From Hymenoscyphus infarciens (taxonomy: Eukaryota; Ascomycota; Leotiomycetes; Helotiales; Helotiaceae): DNA of 64,000 nucleotides. Both the position numbers and the translations under genes were made by a program. The stretch lies in the NCBI GenBank assembly GCA_001414345.1, contig LLCB01000039.1, positions 1 to 64,000 on the forward strand, read 5' to 3'. The notes beneath the pieces are model-generated. The model did not search any database and was not told the origin of the DNA. It saw only the letters and a list, made by a program, of their open reading frames with translations. Each line of letters opens with the position of its first letter. Position 1 is the stretch's first letter. Positions 11,118 through 24,300 of the stretch are shown piece by piece.

Positions 11118-11962
11118 ATGGAACCGACCCTGACCAGCGAAGAGCTGAAGGCCCTGGAAAGCGTTCGTGCTCGAGTTTCCAAAATTACCCAAACCATTGA
11201 TAGCTTGAACAAGACCGTCAGAAATACTCATCCTCTCCCGCCATGGTGAGTCGACCGCCTCAAGGTGGACGCATAGTTGCTTTGCCCTTCCGCCCGGTCA
11301 CCTTTTCCCAGTGCTAACCCTATTTCTCGTACCCTAGGGCTTCAATCCATACCTCGACCCAGATTTTGACGAGAAACATGAATGAGCTGGTCGAATATCT
11401 GGCACGGAATGCCGAACTCTTGAACAAAGTCGTCGTTTATCCCTCCACTAACTATCCAGGACGCACACAAGAGAGTATCCTTGGCCAACTTTTACGAAAG
11501 AAGTTGGAACCGCCCGTCGAGAAGCTGGTCGAGGACGGTCTTGCCATGGAGGCAGCAGAAGCCAGTAAGTATCCAGATGAAGAAAATCTGTGGGACTGGG
11601 CTAGTGGTTGGCTACAAGGGCGGGTGCCGGAATACATTGGAACGGAAATGGAAGACAACTTTACCGCTGACGAGAGAGAGAGAGGTCTGGACACTGTCAA
11701 CACGGGGCTAAGAAGGAAGTTGGATGATGACGATGACGACGACGACGACGAGGATAGTGACGAAGAGGAGGATGAGAAGATGGAGGATGTACAAGTAGGG
11801 CTGGCTGTCACATCGGTACATGTCACTTCGGAAGGTCCGGTCGAATTCGGGATGGGTCAAGTTGCGAAGAATCCAAACGGCCAAGTACGATCCGAAGAGA
11901 ACATACTTACTTTCGCAACGAATGGGACCGCCCCAGCAGCAGGTCATCCGACTCGGAAGTGA
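11118..11962 (+). CDS. MED8: Mediator of RNA polymerase II transcription subunit 8 (250 aa)
   Basis: Exons are 11118-11245 and 11338-11962. The intron has a GTGAGT donor, a GCTAAC branch site and a CTAG acceptor, and splicing creates a Trp codon within the conserved LPPWASIHTS segment. MED8 belongs to the Mediator head module, which bridges activators and RNA polymerase II in the nucleus. Family marks are the N-terminal helix LTSEELKALESVRARVSK, the LTRNMNELVEYL helix, the hallmark VVVYPSTNYPGRTQESILGQ and LLRKKLEPPVE near residues 75-105, then a W-rich segment and EREXGLDTVNTGLRRKL. From about residue 172 an acidic tail holds nine consecutive Asp encoded by a GAT/GAC microsatellite. Length fits fungal MED8. 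Start chosen at the first ATG before the conserved helix. Confidence 0.92.
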
Positions 11963-12845
11963 CGATGGAACAAGCTGCGAACCAACATGGCATGCAATGC
12001 ACGACTTCAAAGACACACGACTGCTATGCGGCTGAACCGCCACCAACAATGCCTCTCACCAAGTACCATTCCCAAGGTCGAGGTATCATTCCTTGGAAGG
12101 CGATACACCCAATGGCTCGTACCAAAGCCGTGGAGTACATCCCTCTCGCGTGTACGCTTACTTGCTTGCTGCACATCGTTCCCAGAAAACTTTTGACTGC
12201 ATATCAATTGCATGGCCAATCCGCCCCTACGTAATATGACCCTGGAAGACATCTTGCAACATCTCACCCACGCAGACTAAATCACTCCATCACACTCAGG
12301 GGAGCCTACATACAATACGACATCACGTACGCTCGAGGCACGGCACGATCCATTTTCAACATGATGGGAATAGGCATCGGAAATATCGGATTGGTTCACT
12401 GATGTTGGATGTGTTATTCCGAGAAACAAAAGTAATCAACCGGCTTTGAGCCATCGAGGAAGTCTCGATTTGCATTTCACATTTATCCGTTGCCGGGGGG
12501 GGGTCGCACATATCACGTGGTTTTCTTCTTTTTTGTGTAACCTGCAACGGCTGCAACCTGTAAGCCACCATCACCTCGAGAGGAATGTCCCATTTTGGAA
12601 ATATTTCTTTCTGCTGACGCCCGGCTGAATAATCCCACTAACCGCGGGTGCCACACCTAATAAGAGTTCTCTTATATGAGTATAAGCTCGATGACTGGCA
12701 CCCATGGGACTAGAATTCGCGATCGAGAGGTAAGGCAGCGTTACAGTACCGCACTATTGCTCTTTTTGGTGACCATTGCTTAGACGAGGACTTGGCGTAG
12801 TGATACGGATAAACCAATGGGTAACGTTGGTGGTGTGAGAATATA
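11963..12845. other. Intergenic up to the AT-rich boundary
   Basis: This contains the MED8 3' region and unassigned sequence with a 9-G run near 12495. Composition changes abruptly at about 12845, where the RIP-mutated block starts. No gene is seen. Confidence 0.5.
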
Positions 12846-13004
12846 TTAAAAATAAAATAAAAATTAACCTTATAAGTACCCGTGTACCACTGTTAGGTTA
12901 TAACTCACTTTTTTAGGTGAAGCTTTTTCTAATATTCTATGTTTTCATATAAAGAGAGCTAGGTTGCTTTTAATTTATATTTGAAAAAGATTATCTAAAC
13001 GTTG

Positions 13005-14047
13005 GATTTACTAATCTACTCTTCTATCTACTACTATTCTATCTCTAGGAGAGTCGGTCTTTTTAATTAGTCTAACTTTTCAATTAGTCTAGCTAGATAA
13101 TAGTAAATAGTAAATCCGAGGCTAAAATAAGACGTTAGTTTACTTAGTTTATCTATAAATCTAGTTAATAACTTTACTAACTTGAATTCTTAAGATTTTT
13201 TACTTGAAAACGTTAATATTTTATAGCTTATAGCTCTTTATTTATATCTTCTTTCTAGTTTTTAAATATTATATATTATAGAATCTTTAGCTAGAATTTC
13301 TCTTCTTTTAATAGTAATTTCTATAAATTATAATATTTAAGTAGTTATAGAGTAGGTTTTAATAGTTTAGAAGTAGATTATTTATAAAGCTTCTAAGTAA
13401 ATATGAAATAGTGAAAATTTATTAAATAAGAAGTAGTTAAAATAAACTCAAAACCTAGTATATTTTCATAAACTTATTAAAATAAAATAGATAGTCAGTT
13501 ATATATTTTAAAGAAATAGAGAGATATAATTTATATAATAAAGCTTTATTACTATTATCTAGAGCCTTAGACTAAGACACTTACGTAATTATCGGATTTG
13601 TTTTTAGTCTATATTATTATAATATTATAGCTATATAATTAGCTAATATTTATAGAGTTTAATTTTAATACTATTTAGTATTTATTTTAGATATATAATA
13701 GATTAAACTAATAGCTAGTAAAATAATATTAATACTTAGAAAGTTAGTAAAAATAACTAGTTTATACTTAGATCTAATATAGATAAATATTAATTCTAGT
13801 TAAATAATTTTATAAAAAATTTATAAAACGTTTTATAAAGTTCTACTAATTATATTATATAAAGTAAATTATCTAATAAATATAAGAAATAAATAATAAA
13901 TTTAAAAGTGTCTTTTATATAGTTTATTTAGTAGATTTAGTTATCTATTAATCTAGAGTTATACTAATTAAAAAGTAAAACTAATTAAAAAAAACTAACT
14001 TTTCTAGAGATTAAATAATAGTAGATAGAAGAGTAAGTTAGTAGATC
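13005..14047. mobile_element. Degraded DNA element with about 75-bp terminal inverted repeats
   Basis: The left end (GATTTACTAATCTACTCTTC onward, through a TCTATCTACTACTATTC-like stretch to about 13080) is matched in reverse complement at about 13970-14047 (TAGTAGATAGAAGAGTAAG ...). Length is about 1.04 kb. There is no readable transposase and no clear TSD. Small size suggests a non-autonomous Class II element, RIP-mutated. Confidence 0.55.
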
Positions 14048-14499
14048 TATTAATTAGCTAATAAAGATTATTAAAGAAAGACGTATATTATAAAGTAGAT
14101 TATATAAATTTAGAAATAAAAGATAGAATTTTAGATAATATTTGATTTTATATCTAGTTATATATAGTCTTTTAAAGATATAGTTCTAATTTTCTCTCTA
14201 TAAAATATCTATCTACTTTCTAATATACTTTTTAAATTTTTATTTAGACTTAAATAATACTATTAGCTAGATAAGATAGAATCGTATATATTTTTACTTT
14301 TTTCTTTATTTTATAATAGTATTATTCTAAATATCTATCTATTTATCTATTATAATATTACTTTTATAGAAGTTATTAATAATTTAACTACTAAATACTT
14401 TATTATAAATCTAGTAAAGTTAATATAAAACTATACTATTAATAGATAAATTCTACTAATCTTAGATAATACTTCTAAGATTATATCTATAGAGAAAGT

Positions 14500-15210
14500 A
14501 CTTATTTATTCTTATACTCTATATATAGACGCGTTTAGTAGTCTAGTTTAAAATTACTCTTATTTAGAGTAGTTTTAGACTAGAATCTAGGTAGCTTTAA
14601 ACTATAGTACTACTAAATTAGTTTAAGAGTACTAAGATATTAAAATCTAAATTAAAGCTATTTATACTTACTCTTTATATAGTAGAGATATACTTCTTTC
14701 TATCTCTTTATTTAATCTCTCTTACTCTCTTATATTATAGCTAATTACTACTATAAATAGATATATTATACCACTTATACTAGCTCTTAGATTAATATAG
14801 ATAAGATAGACGTACTTCTTCTAAGAGTAATTCACTTATTTACTTATATTCTATACTAATAATATAATCTTTTAGTAGAAGCTATATATAAAGTATAGAG
14901 TTAGATATAGTATTACTTTTAAGCCTCTTATATACTTATATTATAAGCTAACTTACGTTAAAATAATCTTTCTTTTAGTAGATCTTTTTAAATATAAGAA
15001 TATAAGTAATAAATTATTAAATTTCTATATTATTATATACTTTAGCAGAGTTTAAAGAATAAGATAATAATTTAACTATTTAGTTATATTAGAGCTAGAA
15101 ATATAAGATTAGAACTGCTTTCTACTAAATTATATAGAGTATAAGAATAACTAAAGAGATAGTAATAGTTAAAAAGTATATAAAAGGTTATATCTTTAGT
15201 ATAATAATTA
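14500..15210. repeat. Dispersed repeat related to 47215-51215
   Basis: 14500-14930 aligns by eye with 47220-47690, and 14950-15200 with 50995-51215, in the same orientation (shared blocks such as GTTTAAGAGTA and TTTAAAGAATAAGATAATAA). The other locus has about 3.3 kb more between the two parts. Class unknown. Confidence 0.55.
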
Positions 15211-15462
15211 ATATTAGAGTAGTATAAAAGTTAAATATAAAGTATAATTAATATCTTATAAATATTAGACTTATTAAAAAAGTCTTAATTAATAAGAGAA
15301 CTAAGACTTAATTTAGTGTTTAATTTAGTAAAAGATATATTTTAGTTTTAAACTTAATAGTAATTAAGATATCTATTAGAAAAGTAGAGTTTTATTTATA
15401 TTAAAAATTTAAATAGTTTAGATATTACTTTAAATAATCTTTAAAATATACTTATCTAAAAG

Positions 15463-18436
15463 TATTAGTATAACTTATAGTTATAAAGGCGATATAAAAA
15501 GAGTTATATTATTATTCGTATATACTAAGTAAAGCTAGCTACGATGTCTATTTAAATAGTTCTTAAGTAAGAAGATTATATATCTCTACGTATACTAATC
15601 TAAGTAGTTATTTACTCTTAAATATACTAATACTAGTATCTCTTTAAAAAGATAGAAGTTACTTAAAATTATTAAAAATCATATATTCTCTTAGTATCTC
15701 TTATTCTATTCTATCTACTCTATAAGCTTAATATCTAGCTTATTAGTATAAATTAACTTTTATAAGATATTAAAATAACCTATTTTAGTTATAATATCTA
15801 TAGAACTACTTTTACTATTAATCTATTTAGTCTTATTAATCTCTTTTAATTTATATACTTCTTATAAGTATATAATATTAATTATTAGTTACTTCTCTTT
15901 AGTTATATCTAACTTAGCTATATATTTATAAATAGACTTAAAATAAAATTTAAGATACTTTCTAGAGTTAATTTAGTTAAGGCTATAATATTAAAACTAG
16001 AGCTTATTATATATAATTCTAATACTAAAATATAATAAGTAACTCTCTTATACTTAGTAGAAGACTAATATAAAATATTAGTATTCTTATTCTTATTTAT
16101 AAATATAATAATATAACTGATTTATAATAATAAGTCTTTATTATTAGTAAATAATCTATTAGTAAAAGTATTTAACTATAAAGAAAACTTATCTAATTTA
16201 ATAAAATTAAGTTCTCTTATAGTATTATTAATTTACTATTAAATTCACTTATTAAGAAGTAAAAGAGTATAAAATTTAAAAGTTTAATAGTTTAAGTAGT
16301 AGAAGATAATTTAAAACAAGTCTTAGATTATAATACTATAGCTAAGTATACTTCTTAGATACGTTATATAATAGATTAGTTCTTAGTATTTACTATATAT
16401 AAAGTATCTTTTATATTAGATATTTTAGTTAGTATATATTATACTAAACTTAAGTGTTTTATATAGTCTTAAGTAAATAGTATATAGCTATCTTAATACT
16501 TAGTAATTAGACTTCTATTAAACTTAATTAGATATAAATCTAGCTTTATTAATAGTAACTTCTTTCTTATTAGTAAAAGCGTTATTAGTAAGTATAAGAG
16601 TATTATTAGTTTAAAGACCTACTATACTAAAAGAGATATTATCTAATTATACTTACTTATTATATTATAATAACTTAGTAGATAAAAGATATAGATTAAA
16701 TATTAAATATTCTATTATAAGCCTTATAATATAGTATTTATAGTATACTATAAACTAATAATTACTAGCTTCTAGAATACTATATATTAGTCTAATTATC
16801 TTAAAGAATATATCTTTCTATTAAGAATAACTCTTTAAAGAGTATATAAAGAACTTCTAATTTAAGTTAATTAATAATTATATATATACTTATATAATAT
16901 TCTAAATAAATACTCATAAGCTTAGAAGTATTATAATAAGTATAAGAATTATTCTCTAACTTACTCTTTAAATAGTAGATAGCTCGATAAGTACTAGTAA
17001 CTTTCTAGTATTATTATATACTTAGATAACTAATCTTAACTTTATAAAAGTAAGTATTATACTCTTAAATTTAATATTATCTATAAAGCGTAATATAAAT
17101 ATTCTAGTATTAGAAGGTAACTTCTTCTAAATAATACTCTTAAAAACACTTTAATTACTAAATCTATTAATCTTCTTTTATTATAATATAATATATACTA
17201 TACTATTATTAGTTATAAATACTTTAATATTATAAGGTTTACTTAAATTAGTAAGAAAAGTTTTAATATTCTTAAAAGTAATATAGTTGAAATTATTAAT
17301 AAAAGTGTCTAACTATTAAATTAATACTTTAAAAAACCTATTTAAAAGCCTTAGATACTTTTAAAGCTATCTATATCTACGCTTTTAGAGAGGTTCTAGT
17401 AAAGATTCTAAAATATTAGTATTTTAATAGATTTATAACTAACAAAGTTAGTATTAAGAGAAAGGTAAATATTATTTAATATCTTATCTACTCTACTCTA
17501 TATAACGGCACGAAATATATATAACTACAGTAGAGGTATATAGAAGTGCGTATAGTAGAATGACGTATATAGATACTAGGCACTGATACGGAAGAAAACA
17601 ATAACTAGCCTTTTCTGACTCTAGGAGTAGGCTGCTATATATAAGAGGTTTCAGACAATATAAAAGGGGTACGAAACCGAACAACGACATACGTCGGCTA
17701 ATATAAAAGCCCGAACCTACGAAGTACGTCCGAAAGCTTAGACGTACGTAACCTTCCTAAATTAGATAATATAAAACAACAACTACCGAAAGCTAATATA
17801 TATAGTATATGCTACGTAATATCGGCTATATAGGACGGCATACCGTTACACTCTACTTCTTACTTACTCTATTATTTAAAAGTTCTTTCTTTTTTATAAG
17901 ATTATAGCATTATTTTAAATAGTATTATACTAGAAACTTTCTTAGTTACTAGTATTATTCTAGAAGTTTTAGAAGTTTTAATAAAGTATAGCTTTATAAC
18001 TATAGATTAAAACTTTATAGAACTACTTAGTAGTACTATAATATAGTTCTTATTTTTAATTTCTTAAAAGATAAAAGAACTTATCTATAACTTTTTATAC
18101 TTCTATTATACTAAAATATTAAGTAAGTCTTTAACTTAGTTAATTAGTCTATTTTATATATTAAAAGCTTTTTTAACTTAATAAGCTATAATCTACTTTT
18201 ATTACTATTTAGTAGTCTTTTTATAAGTCTTAGATCTTATAAAAATTAGTTAAAAGAGCGTATTAGTCGTAGTTATTTAAGTATATATATTATATACTAA
18301 TAATATAGAGACTAGTATATTTAACTCTATAATAGTATTAATTACTTTAAAAGCTATTTATAGTACTTAACTTTATAAAAGATATAGCTCTTACTTATAT
18401 ATAATATTATATTTTTATTAAATTAGTCTATAGTAT
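15463..18436 (-). mobile_element. Truncated second copy of the Copia element
   Basis: It begins with a 170-bp LTR copy (15463-15632) and continues with internal sequence colinear with 21353-23910 of the full element, including the same reverse transcriptase-region segment at about 16540-16625. The match stops at about 18436, where an inverted LTR begins. The copy is interrupted by a 350-bp solo LTR. It is more RIP-mutated than the 21-kb copy: the LTR end CCGACA reads CTAATA here. Confidence 0.75.
17501..17850. mobile_element. Solo LTR of a second family, 350 bp, TSD CTCTA
   Basis: Relative to 23320-23345 this stretch is an insertion. It starts TATAACGGCACG and ends GGCATACCGTTACA, near-inverted ends (TGTAACGG/CCGTTACA in the other orientation), flanked by CTCTA at 17496-17500 and 17851-17855. 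It retains many CpA, TpG and CpG, unlike its host sequence, so it is younger than most RIP here. No internal domain is present. Confidence 0.85.
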
Positions 18437-18610
18437 TATTATTAGTAGATCTAAGAGTAAATATCTACTTAAGTTAGTATATATAGAAACACGTAACTTT
18501 CTTACTTAAGAACTATTTAGATAGACATCGTAGCTAGCTTTACTTAGTATATATAAACGATAATATAACTCTTTTTATAAAACTTTTATAACTATAGAGT
18601 TATATTAATT
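18436..18610 (+). repeat. Copia-family LTR in opposite orientation
   Basis: The segment containing AGACATCGTAGCTAGCTTTA and AACGATAATATAACTC is the reverse complement of the LTRs at 21181, 27187 and 57915, with extra RIP changes. Ends are approximate and no TSD is clear. It marks a nested insertion or rearrangement at the end of the truncated copy. Confidence 0.6.
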
Positions 18611-20579
18611 AAAAAGCTTTATAAGTCTTTTTATTATTAGTATTTAATAGAATACTAGAGTAGTATTTCTAATAGTATAGTTTATTATTACTAGTTACTT
18701 ATATATACTAATTAATTATCTTCTTATAATAATCTCTTACTTAGCTAAATTATATAGATATATATATAGATATATTAGTTCTTAATAATAAGTATACTAA
18801 AATAAAGTAATAGCTTTTTAAATAAGTATAAACTAGTAGCTTTTAGCTTAGAAGCTAGTTATTAATAGTTTAGTAGTAGTATAAGCTCTACGTTTATTAT
18901 ACTAGCTTAAGTTCTTTTTAGTAATATTTCTTACTCTCTTAGAATATTCTAATAAAATAAAGTTAGCTAAGAGCTAAATTAAGATATTTTAAGTATAATT
19001 TAAAGTATTATTATATAAGTAAAGTTTAAAGAGCTTAGTATTATTAGATATAAAATTAAATAAAGAGAAAACACTAAAACTTCTTTAATTTAATTAGTTT
19101 ATTAGCTTAGAAGAACTATTCTAATATTACTTAATCTACTATATTTAGAATATTAATATATTATTAATAACTACTATATTATTAATAACTACTATATTAT
19201 TAGTATACTTCTACTTAATATAATAATTATTAGATACTTTTTGAATATTTTATTAATAGTATTAGTATTTAAGTCTACTAGTTAAATAATTATATAATTC
19301 TAGAGCTTAGAGAGCAAATTAGTCTTAGTATACTTATTACTAAGACTAGCTCGTAGCTATTTTAGTATTATATACTTAATATAGCTAATATAATACTATA
19401 TTTAATATATTTAGTTATCTATATTATAGTATAGCTAGTATAACTAGACTTAAACTATTCTACTAGTATTCAAAAGTTTTTTTATATAATACGTTTTATC
19501 TTTCTAATAACTATAGAACTCTAATACTTAGCGACTATAATATACTAGATCTTAAAAGTCTAATAACTAGAGAATATAAACTTTTAACTAGTCTTAAGTT
19601 TAGATATTAAATAAGTATATTAATCTAGAGTACTAATAACTATAAAAATAGTAGAGTAGTAGTAAGTCTACTTTATATATAAGTATATAAAATAAGAGAA
19701 CTATTCTTATAATTAAGAAAAGAAAGAGATAGAAATTAGCGACTTTCTTAACTTTTATAATAGATATAGTTTAATAGAATATAGTTATAAAATTAAAAAC
19801 ATAAAATATAAATAAAAGCTTAAAGTACTAGTAGTTATTCTATCTAGTTTAGTAGTATTAGAACACGTTTATTTTATATTATTCTAGAGTAAATTTATAA
19901 CTAGATTTCTATTTCTTACTATTTTCAAGTTTACTAGTATCTATAAACTAATATTACTTATTTACTAGAAGTTAGACACTTCTCTATAAACTTATAGTTC
20001 TATTTTAACTCTCGAGTTTAGCTCTCGCTTCTTTATTAAAATCTTCTACTTCTCTAAATTCCTAGCTATCTATAATTATATTCTATTTAGACTAATATAA
20101 AGAGACTACGATACTCGATTTTAGTCTAATAGTTATATATCTACTAGATAATTATTAGCTCTTAGAAAGCGTCTAGTTATAAGAACGAATATTAAAGTAT
20201 AAGATAATATATAATTTATATTATTAGTAGCTTTCTATTTCTATTATAAGTCTTATAAGCTCTATAAGTTCTATAGAATATAAGCTATATTAAGTTAAGA
20301 TAGAGATTACTAATAGAGAGTAATATCTAAGACGAGAAGTAACTTTAGTAAATAGTAAAGAATATAAGTAAGAGTCTCGGAATTAATACTTTAAATTTCT
20401 TAATAAGCTTATTATTTAAGAACTATATAGAGATAAAAGAAATTCTATTAATCTTCTAATAAGCTTTAAGAGTAATAAAGATAGACTAGCTTTACTAAAG
20501 TACTAAAGAGTATAAGATAATTTAAGTAGAAAGAGAGAGGAAAATAGAAAGAACTAGTTTTATTAAAATAATTTACTAA

Positions 20580-21117
20580 GAATAATTATATAGAGAAATA
20601 TTAGAGAGAGAGAGTTAAATCTTCTAAGAGAGTTATAAAGCTTATAGCGTATATATAGGATATATATAAATTAAAATCTAAAGCTATAAAAATTACTTCT
20701 AATAGAATTCTATAAACTATAGCTTATATATAGAATATATATAAAATAGAATCTAAAGTTACTAATACTATAACTAAGAAGATTACTATCGAGTCTACGA
20801 CGACTAAGCGTCTCGATATTAGCGAATATATAACTTCTATTATCTAATAGCTTTTATAAACTAAGTCTTTTAGTAAAAGCTAGACTCTCGCTAGTTTAAA
20901 TTAAGCGTCTCTAGTAGAGAATAAAGAGAATTTATCTCTCTATTACTTTCTCGACTTATCTATTAATAATCTTAGATAACCTCTATATTAAATATAAAAT
21001 AATAGTAGCTTAGAAAACGATAATAAGAAATTAGACTAAATCTTAGTACTAGAGTCGCTAGTTAAAGCTTTCGATTTAAATAATATAGATATTAATTCTA
21101 CTACTCTAGTTAACTAA
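20580..21117 (+). pseudogene. RIP-degraded ORF fragment of an unclassified element
   Basis: A + strand frame ending near 21117 can be read for over 120 codons with only TAA/TAG stops, of the kind expected from CAA/CAG. It is polar, rich in Ser, Asn and Leu, with segments such as KKITIESTTTKRLDISEY and NDNKKLDQILVLESLVKAF. A short duplicated AYIQNIYK-like segment precedes it. I do not recognise the protein. It lies just left of the Copia element. Confidence 0.4.
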
Positions 21118-21180
21118 TAAAAATTATATTCTTCTTTATATTAAGAGAAAAAATAAGAACCTAGCGGCTTAGATATCTAT

Positions 21181-21352
21181 TATTAGTATAACTTATAGTT
21201 ATAAAAGCGATGTAAAAAGAGTTATATTATCGTTTATATATACTAAGTAAAGCTAGCTACGATGCCTACTTAAGTAGCCTCTAAGCGAGTATACGTATAT
21301 CTACGTATACTAATCCGAATCGCTATTTACCTCTTAAATATATATACCGACA
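21181..21352 (-). repeat. Copia LTR (3' LTR)
   Basis: 172 bp from TATTAGTATAACTT to TATACCGACA, matching 27187-27358. Flanked on the left by TSD TCTAT. Confidence 0.88.
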
Positions 21353-24300
21353 CTGGCACTTCTTTAAAACAATAGAAGTTAGTACTCTAAAAATCATTAA
21401 AATCTCCTATCTAATCTAACTAATTAGAGCTCTCTATTCCCTACTCTCGACTAATAAGAAGGCTCTATTTCTATTCTCTATTATCTCTTATTCTATTCTA
21501 TCTATTCTATAAGCTTAATATCTAGCTTATTTATATTAATTAGCTTTTATAAGGTATTATAGTAACTCTTTTTAGTTATAGTATTAGTAGAGTTACTTCT
21601 ACTATTAATCTATTTAATCTTATTAATTTCTCTTAACTTATATACCTTTTATAAGTATATAATATTAATCATTAATTACTTCTCTTTAGTTATACCTAAT
21701 TTAGCTATATATTTGTAGATAGACTTCGAATTAATATATACTATAAGTAGAATCTTAAATCCTAGGATACTTTTAAGAGTTAATTTAATCAAGGCCGTAG
21801 TATTAAATCTAGAGCTTATTATATATAATTCTAATACTAAAACGCTATAAGTAACTCTCTTATACTTAGTAGAAGACTAATATAAAATATTAGTATTATC
21901 GTTCTTATCTATAAGTATAATAATATAGCTAATTTATAATAATAAGTTCTTATTATTAATAAATGATTTATTAGTAAAAGTATATAACTTTAAAGAAGAT
22001 TTATTTAATTTAACAAATTTAAGTCCTCTTAAGGGATTGTCGATTTACTATTAAATTCACTTATTAAGAAGTAAAATATTATTATCTTAAGAATCAATAG
22101 TTTAAGCAGTATATAATAAGTCAAAAGCAGCCTTAGACTAAGATACTATAGCTAAGTATACCTCTCTAGTATATTAAGTAATATATTAATCTTTAGTATC
22201 TACTATATATAATATCTCTTTTATATTAGATATCTTAAATAAAGCCTTTTATACTAAATCTAAGTATTTTATATAATCCTAAGTAAGAGATATAGAGCTG
22301 TTATAATACTTAGTAATTAGCTCTCTATTAAATTTAATTAGATAGTTAATAGTAAGCTCTTCTCTCTCCTTAGATATAAATCTAGCTTTATTAATAGTAA
22401 GCTCTTCTTTATTAGTAAAAGCGTTATTAATAAGTATAAGAGTATTATTAGTTTAAAAGCCTACTATACTAAAAGAGGTATCTAACTTTGCTTACTTATT
22501 ATACTAGTATAATTTAGTATATAAAAGATAGAGATCGAAAGTTGACTATTCTATTATAAGCCTTATAATATAGTATTTATAGTACATTATAAACTAGTAA
22601 TTACTAGCTTCTAGAATACTATATAGTAGTCTAATCATCTTAAAGAATATATCTTCCTATTAGAGATAACCTTTAAAAGAGCGTATAAAGAATTTCTAAT
22701 TTAAGTCAGTTAATAATTATATATATACTTATATAATATCCTAAATAAATACTTATAAGCTTAAAAGTATTATAATAAGTATAAAGATTATTCTCTAGCT
22801 TACTCTCTAAATAGTAGACGCCTAGGTAAGTACTAGTAACTTTCTAGTATTATTATATACTTAGATAACTAATCTTAACTTTATAAAAGTAAGTACTATA
22901 TCTTTAAATTTAATATTATTTATAAAGTATAATCTAAATATTCTAGTATTAAAAAGTAACTCCTTCTAGGTAATAATCTTAAAAACACTTTAATTAGTTA
23001 ATCTATTAATCTCCTTTTATTATAATTTAATATATACTATACTATTATTAGCTATAAATACTTTAATATTATAAGGTTTACTTAAATTAGTAAGAAAAGT
23101 TCTAATATCTTTAAAAGTAATATAGTCGAAATCGTCTATAAAAGTATCTAATTATTAAAATAATACTTTAAAAGACTTATTTAGAGGTCTTAGATACTTT
23201 TAGAGCTATTTACGTCTACGCTTCTAGAGAGGTTTTAGTATAGTTTCTAGAATATTAGTATTTTAATAGATTTATAACTATCGAAGTTAGTATTAGAGAA
23301 AAGGTAAATATTATTTAATATCTTATCTACTCTATTACTTAAAAGTTCCTTCTTTTTTATAAGATTATAGTATTATTTTAGATAGTACTATACTAGAAAC
23401 TTCCTTAGTCGCTAGTACTATTCTAAAAGTTTTAGAAGTTTTAATAAAGTATAGCTTTATAACTATAGATTAAAACTTTATAGAACTACTTAGTAGTACT
23501 ACGATATAGTCCTTATTCTCGATTCCTTAAAGAATAAAAGGTCCTATCTAAGACTTTATATACTCCCTCTATACTAAAACGTCTAAATTTAATAGTAAGT
23601 CCTTAACTCGGTTAATCGGTCTATTTTTTATATTAAGAGCTTCTTTAACTTAATAAGATATAATCTACTTTTATACTTCTTAAGTAGCTTTCTTATAAGT
23701 CTCTAACCTCGTAGAAATCAGTTATAAAAGCACGTCGTTTATAGTTATTCGAGTATATACTCTATATACTAATAGAGTAGAGACTAGACTATTTAGGCCT
23801 ACTATATTATTAATTACTTTAAAAGCTATTTAAAGTACTAAACTTTATAAGAGATAAGGCTCTTATTTATATATAATATTATATACCTGTTAAATCAGTC
23901 TATAGTATCGTTCTACTATACTAATTAAATTATATACCTTAACTAGTATAGTTTTTACTATAGTACCTATTCTAGTAGTAGAGTATACGAAGTCTTTTCT
24001 AACAAAGTTTATTCTAGTATTTATAATAATATAATTAGAGAGTCTAAGATATATATTAATCTAATATCTTTAGAAGACCTCTTATATAGTCGTTGCTTTT
24101 ATGTCTAGTAAAAAGCCACCTACTTAATACCTTATTACTTCGTCTATATAGTATAAGACTACTTACTTATTGAAGAAAAAAGTATTAATTAAAACACTAT
24201 AATTAAATTTAAGGTTATTATAAAAAGTAAACTTAAATCAGCTAAGCGAACTTCTATACTTTTAATAGTATTTATAAAATTTAGTAATATATTAAAGAAT

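Noticed and set aside
12640..12780. Possible tRNA near a GC-richer stretch
   Set aside because: No consistent cloverleaf, A/B box pair or T-arm was found. No tRNA was recognised anywhere in the window.
17493..17690. Hydrophobic 65-codon - strand frame
   Set aside because: It lies within the solo LTR, and LTRs are not expected to be coding here.
18610..21175. LINE (Tad-like) identity for this segment
   Set aside because: A Tyr-rich stretch near 20220-20290 could be a mutated Cys-rich knuckle, but no reverse transcriptase motif could be read, so no class was assigned.
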